NCBI RefSeq assembly: GCF_014337215.1
Contig: NZ_CP060635.1
Location: 261,501-325,500, forward strand
DNA from: Wansuia hejianensis
GTDB lineage: Bacteria > Bacillota > Clostridia > Lachnospirales > Lachnospiraceae
Length of the DNA stretch: 64,000 nucleotides
Direction: 5' to 3'
A program made the position numbers and the translations under genes. The notes under the pieces were generated by a model that saw nothing but the letters and a program-made list of their open reading frames with translations, had not been told where the DNA came from and did not search any database. Shown one piece after another: positions 60,619-64,000 of this stretch (positions are counted from its first letter, which is position 1; each line of letters starts with the position of its first letter).

Positions 60619-61520
60619 TGAATACGAAAGTAAACCTGGCCGGAGTGGAGCTGAAGAATCCGGTTATGACAGCTTCAGGAACATTTGGTTCAGGGGCGGA
60701 ATACAGTGAATTTGTGGATCTCGGCAGGCTGGGAGCGGTGGTGACCAAGGGTGTGGCCAACGTGCCCTGGCCAGGTAATCCGACACCCAGGATCGCTGAG
60801 GTCTACGGCGGCATGCTGAACGCCATTGGACTGCAAAATCCGGGCATTGACGTGTTCTGCAAGCGGGATATTCCGTACCTGAGGCAGTTCGACACGAAGA
60901 TCATCGTGAACGTCTGCGGCAGGACCGTAGAGGATTATTGTGAAGTGGCGGAGCGGCTGGGAGATGAGCCGGTTGATCTGCTGGAGATCAATATTTCCTG
61001 TCCCAACGTGAAGGAGGGCGGGATTGCTTTCGGGCAAGATCCAAGGGCAGTGGAAGCTATCACCGCCGAGGTGAAAAAACACGCGAAACAACCGGTAATT
61101 ATGAAGCTTAGCCCCAATGTGACGGATATAACAGAAATGGCCCGGGCTGCCGAGGCGGGAGGGGCCGACGTGCTTTCCCTGATCAACACGCTGACCGGCA
61201 TGAAGATAGATATTCAGAAAAGAACCTTTGCTTTGGCCAACAAGACGGGAGGAATGTCAGGCCCGGCAGTTAAGCCAGTGGCGCTCCGGATGGTCTACCA
61301 GGCTGCCCGCGCGGTAAAGGTGCCGGTCATCGGGATGGGCGGGATTTCTACCGCGGAGGACGCCCTGGAATTCCTGCTGGCAGGAGCTTCGGCTGTATCA
61401 GTGGGGACGGCAAACTTCTACAATCCATACGCAACGATGGAGATTGCGGAAGGGATTGTAAATTACATGAAAGAGAACGGCGTCGAAGAGATACAGGAAC
61501 TGATCGGCGCAGTAAAATAA
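60618..61520 (+). CDS. pyrD: Dihydroorotate dehydrogenase, catalytic subunit (type 1B)
   Basis: 300 residues. NISCPNVKEGG carries the catalytic Cys, IMKLSPNV follows and GMGGIST is the phosphate site. It forms a complex with PyrK. ATG at 60618 shares a base with the pyrK stop (TGATG); GTG at 60615 is also in frame. Confidence 0.96.
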   Translation: MNTKVNLAGVELKNPVMTASGTFGSGAEYSEFVDLGRLGAVVTKGVANVPWPGNPTPRIAEVYGGMLNAIGLQNPGIDVFCKRDIPYLRQFDTKIIVNVCGRTVEDYCEVAERLGDEPVDLLEINISCPNVKEGGIAFGQDPRAVEAITAEVKKHAKQPVIMKLSPNVTDITEMARAAEAGGADVLSLINTLTGMKIDIQKRTFALANKTGGMSGPAVKPVALRMVYQAARAVKVPVIGMGGISTAEDALEFLLAGASAVSVGTANFYNPYATMEIAEGIVNYMKENGVEEIQELIGAVK

Positions 61521-61584
61521 AGGTTACTGTTTTTTGCGAGTGGAGCGAAACAAAAAACGCAGGAAGCCGGAGGTATGAGGGAGA

Positions 61585-62463
61585 ATGTATGAATTGATAC
61601 AAGTGACAGACCGGAGCTATTATATTCAAAGCCCTTCCAAAATTGGCCTTGTGAGATTAAACGATTCGGATGTATGCCTGATTGACAGTGGCAATGATAA
61701 AGACGCGGGGCGCAAGATACGTCAGATTCTGAACGGGCGCGGCTGGCATTTAGCGGCCATTTACAATACTCATTCCAATGCCGATCACATAGGAGGCAAC
61801 CGGTATCTGCAGGGTCAGACGGGATGCAAGATCTATGCGCCGGGCATTGAATGTGCGTTCACAAGCCATCCGGTTTTAGAGCCGGCGTTTCTATACGGCG
61901 CGTTTCCGCCGCGGGAACTGCGTCATAAATTCCTCATGGCGCAGGAGAGTAACGCGGCATATCTGACGAAAGAAGTATTGCCGGAGGGCTTTGAGATTCT
62001 TCCGCTGCCCGGACACTTTTTCGGTATGGTGGGCTATAGAACCCCGGATGGCGTCGTCTATCTGGCCGACTGCCTGTCCAGCAGACAGACCCTGGACAAA
62101 TACCAGATCAGTTTTATCTATGACGTCGGTGCATACCTGGATACCCTTGAGAGGGTCAAGGCGTTGCGCGCAGTGATGTTTATTCCGGCTCACGCGGAGC
62201 CGGCGGAAGACATCGCTCCGCTGGCACAGTACAACATCGGCAAGGTGTGGGAGATTGCGGATAAGATTGTTTCCCTCTGCGAAGAGCCCCTCTGCTTTGA
62301 GAACCTGCTGCAAAAAGTATTTTCAGCATATGGACTGGCGATGGATTTTGAACAGTATGTGCTGGTGGGCAGCACCGTCCGTTCCTATCTGGCCTGGTTA
62401 AAAGACAACGGACGTATCGAAGCCGTATTTGAGAAAAATATGCTTCTCTGGAAGAAGGCATAG
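61585..62463 (+). CDS. Metallo-beta-lactamase-fold hydrolase with a changed metal motif
   Basis: 292 residues. LVRLNDSDVCLIDSGND and the metal loop THSNADHIGG are in place, then PGHFFGMVGY, YLADCL and the final His in IPAHAEP. The second His of HxHxDH is Asn here. Substrate is unknown. It lies between pyrD and pyrE with no obvious tie to pyrimidines. GAGGGAGAATG precedes the ATG. Confidence 0.85.
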   Translation: MYELIQVTDRSYYIQSPSKIGLVRLNDSDVCLIDSGNDKDAGRKIRQILNGRGWHLAAIYNTHSNADHIGGNRYLQGQTGCKIYAPGIECAFTSHPVLEPAFLYGAFPPRELRHKFLMAQESNAAYLTKEVLPEGFEILPLPGHFFGMVGYRTPDGVVYLADCLSSRQTLDKYQISFIYDVGAYLDTLERVKALRAVMFIPAHAEPAEDIAPLAQYNIGKVWEIADKIVSLCEEPLCFENLLQKVFSAYGLAMDFEQYVLVGSTVRSYLAWLKDNGRIEAVFEKNMLLWKKA

Positions 62464-62467
62464 AACT

Positions 62468-62926
62468 ATGAAGATCCGTGAATACAGAGCCTCAGACTGC
62501 AGAAGCCTGGCAGAGCTCTTTTATAAAACAGTCCACACCGTCAACGCCAAAGATTACACAGAAGCACAGCTGGACGCCTGGGCGGGAGGAATGGTGGATT
62601 TGGAACAATGGGACCGGTCATTTTCAGAACATTATACCTATGTGGCGGTGGAGAACGAGAGTATCGCAGGCTTTGGAGATATAGACGGGAGCGGGTATCT
62701 GGACAGGCTGTATGTCCATCACAAATACCAGCGGCAGGGAATTGCAGCGGCTATCTGTGATAAACTGGAACAGGCGGTCCCGGGCGCCAGGATCACCACC
62801 TGCGCTTCCATAACCGCAAGGCCCTTTTTTGAAAAAAGAGGATACAGGGTAATAAAAGAACAGCAGGTTGAAAGGGATGGGACATTCCTTACCAATTACC
62901 TGATGGAAAAATACAAGAGCCAGTGA
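62468..62926 (+). CDS. GNAT-family acetyltransferase
   Basis: 152 residues. IREYRASDCRSLAELFY starts the fold and LYVHHKYQRQGIAAAICDKLE is the acetyl-CoA motif A; FFEKRGYRVIKE follows. Substrate unknown. Start at 62468, 4 nt after the hydrolase stop. Confidence 0.9.
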   Translation: MKIREYRASDCRSLAELFYKTVHTVNAKDYTEAQLDAWAGGMVDLEQWDRSFSEHYTYVAVENESIAGFGDIDGSGYLDRLYVHHKYQRQGIAAAICDKLEQAVPGARITTCASITARPFFEKRGYRVIKEQQVERDGTFLTNYLMEKYKSQ

Positions 62927-63027
62927 GAGGGAGAGAGGTTCCTTTTGCCGGCTTTTTTGTCTGACTGTCCGCAGTATGAGTAAGATTCAGAGACTTAGTG
63001 AATAATATTGAAAAGTCCCCGTCAAGA

Positions 63028-63056
63028 TTGCAAATAGCCACAGGGTATGATAAAAT
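63028..63056 (+). promoter_or_regulatory. Promoter of pyrE
   Basis: TTGCAA at 63028-63033 and TAAAAT at 63051-63056, 17-nt spacer. Confidence 0.7.
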
Positions 63057-63114
63057 TATGTGAAAATCTGGTATCACAGGGCCAGGAATGCCTTTCAATA
63101 AAGGAGAATGTAAG

Positions 63115-63810
63115 ATGGAAAGTTATAAAAGGGAATTTATCGAATTTATGGTGGAAAGTGACGTCCTGAAGTTTGGATCATTCACCCTCAAGAGCGGGAG
63201 AAAGTCCCCGTTTTTCATGAACGCAGGAGCTTATGTGACTGGTACACAGCTTCGCAGGCTGGGGACCTATTACGCGAAAGCGATCCATGATAATTACGGA
63301 CTGGATTTTGATGTGCTCTTCGGGCCCGCCTATAAGGGAATCCCCCTGTCAGTGGCGACCTCCATGGCGATCAGTGAGCTTTACGGGGCAGACGTCCGCT
63401 ACAGCGCCAACCGGAAAGAAGCAAAGGATCACGGCGATACAGGCATCCTTTTGGGCAGCGGCCTGAAGGACGGGGACAGGGTTGTGATCATCGAGGATGT
63501 GACCACCTCCGGCAAGTCTATCGAAGAGACCTTTCCGATCCTGAAAGCCCAGGGGAATGTGGAGATCAAAGGCCTGATGGTGTCTCTGAACCGTATGGAA
63601 CGTGGCAGAGGACAGGAAAGCGCGCTTCAGGAGATTCAGAAACAGTACGGATTTCCTGCGAATGCGATAGTGACCATGGCTGAGGTCATAGAATACCTGT
63701 ATAACCGTCCCTGCTGCGGCCGGGTAGTCATTGATGACGCGGTTAAAAAAGCAATTGATGAATATTATGAAGAATATGGCGCGGCGGGATTTCAGAAAGG
63801 GCTGCTGTGA
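63115..63810 (+). CDS. pyrE: Orotate phosphoribosyltransferase
   Basis: 231 residues. FTLKSGRKSPFFMNAG binds orotate and VVIIEDVTTSGKSIEE is the PRPP motif. It makes OMP. AAAGGAG lies 8 nt before 63115. The stop overlaps the VanZ-like gene by GTGA. Confidence 0.96.
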   Translation: MESYKREFIEFMVESDVLKFGSFTLKSGRKSPFFMNAGAYVTGTQLRRLGTYYAKAIHDNYGLDFDVLFGPAYKGIPLSVATSMAISELYGADVRYSANRKEAKDHGDTGILLGSGLKDGDRVVIIEDVTTSGKSIEETFPILKAQGNVEIKGLMVSLNRMERGRGQESALQEIQKQYGFPANAIVTMAEVIEYLYNRPCCGRVVIDDAVKKAIDEYYEEYGAAGFQKGLL

Positions 63811-64000
63811 GCAGAGAGGCGAAAAGGGTGATTCGGACAGCCGGCTGGGTGCTGTTCCTGATTTATCTGACTCTATTGATCTATTTGCTGTTTTTTTCCG
63901 AGAGCTACGGGCGGCAGGATTTTGCGGCGCGGCAATACCGCTATAATCTGCAGCCATTCCAGGAGATCCGCCGGTTTGCGGTCTACTGGAAAAACGTGGG
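63807..64000 (+). CDS. VanZ-like membrane protein (C-terminus outside the window)
   Basis: 64 residues visible. GTG at 63807 overlaps the pyrE stop as GTGA. One transmembrane helix VLFLIYLTLLIYLLFF is followed by NLQPFQEIRRF, the VanZ signature segment. VanZ proteins have been linked to teicoplanin tolerance in Enterococcus; this chromosomal homologue need not share that role. Confidence 0.8.
   Translation, partial: MSREAKRVIRTAGWVLFLIYLTLLIYLLFFSESYGRQDFAARQYRYNLQPFQEIRRFAVYWKNV

Noticed and set aside
63349..63957. Reverse open frame opposite pyrE and the VanZ-like gene
   Set aside because: It is antisense to two well-supported genes and shows no recognisable domain.
1..64000. CRISPR array
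   Set aside because: No regularly spaced repeats were seen and no cas-like genes are present.

Overview
The window reads as chromosomal DNA of a spore-forming, anaerobic gut-type Firmicute, most likely a Lachnospiraceae (Clostridia). The inference rests on dense AGGAGG ribosome-binding sites, sigma-A promoters of the TTGACA-17-TATAAT type, T-box, yybP-ykoY and cobalamin leaders, a cysS-mrnC-rlmB-sigH block, a Spo0A C-terminal-domain protein, CIRCE control, and a SipW/TasA-type surface-fibre operon. No rRNA and no CRISPR array were seen. Two tRNAs are present: Thr-GGT and Val-CAC.

Layout. 1-3.8 kb: a 7TM-type sensor kinase cut by the window edge, its OmpR-type regulator, and a secreted, membrane-anchored beta-helix-like protein. 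3.8-11.6 kb: a metal/corrinoid locus. A cobalamin riboswitch precedes a SAM methyltransferase gene and a complete Nik/Opp-type ABC importer (two permeases, lipoprotein, two ATPases). Divergent from it is a related methyltransferase fused to a MarR regulator. 11.7-13.5 kb: a group II intron sitting directly behind the importer's terminator. 13.5-23 kb: accessory functions (LysR regulator, SLC13-type carrier, UroD/MtaA-like enzyme, DJ-1/PfpI protein, CsoR-like protein, nitroreductase, S66 peptidase, AraC regulator with an EamA exporter, and a lone serine recombinase between short inverted repeats).

23-34.3 kb is mostly housekeeping: mutY, a family 2 glycosyltransferase, a glycerol-1-phosphate dehydrogenase, ispF, a P-type cation ATPase behind a Mn-type riboswitch, and cysS (T-box)-mrnC-rlmB-sigH. 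34.3-35.5 kb holds a solitary phi-LC3-type holin, a Spo0A_C-only protein whose promoter contains a 0A box, and the two tRNAs. 35.6-40.8 kb is a surface-fibre operon: a large repeat protein, a TasA-like subunit and a second TasA-like anchored protein, with no SipW peptidase in view. 40.8-42.1 kb is an SPFH protein plus a ribbon-helix-helix protein, read from a promoter whose spacer is a palindrome.

42.3-57.3 kb: glnS, a MocR regulator, three HAD phosphatases, a flavoprotein, a DUF1576 membrane protein, htpG behind a CIRCE element, aroK, a CorA-like transporter, a DegV protein and a cold-shock protein. 57.5-64 kb is pyrimidine synthesis: pyrC-pyrF-pyrK-pyrD are translationally coupled, then come a metallo-hydrolase and an acetyltransferase, then pyrE and the start of a VanZ-like gene. 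The genes most likely to form something not yet described are the cobalamin-controlled methyltransferase/transporter locus with its methyltransferase-MarR fusion, and the fibre operon.
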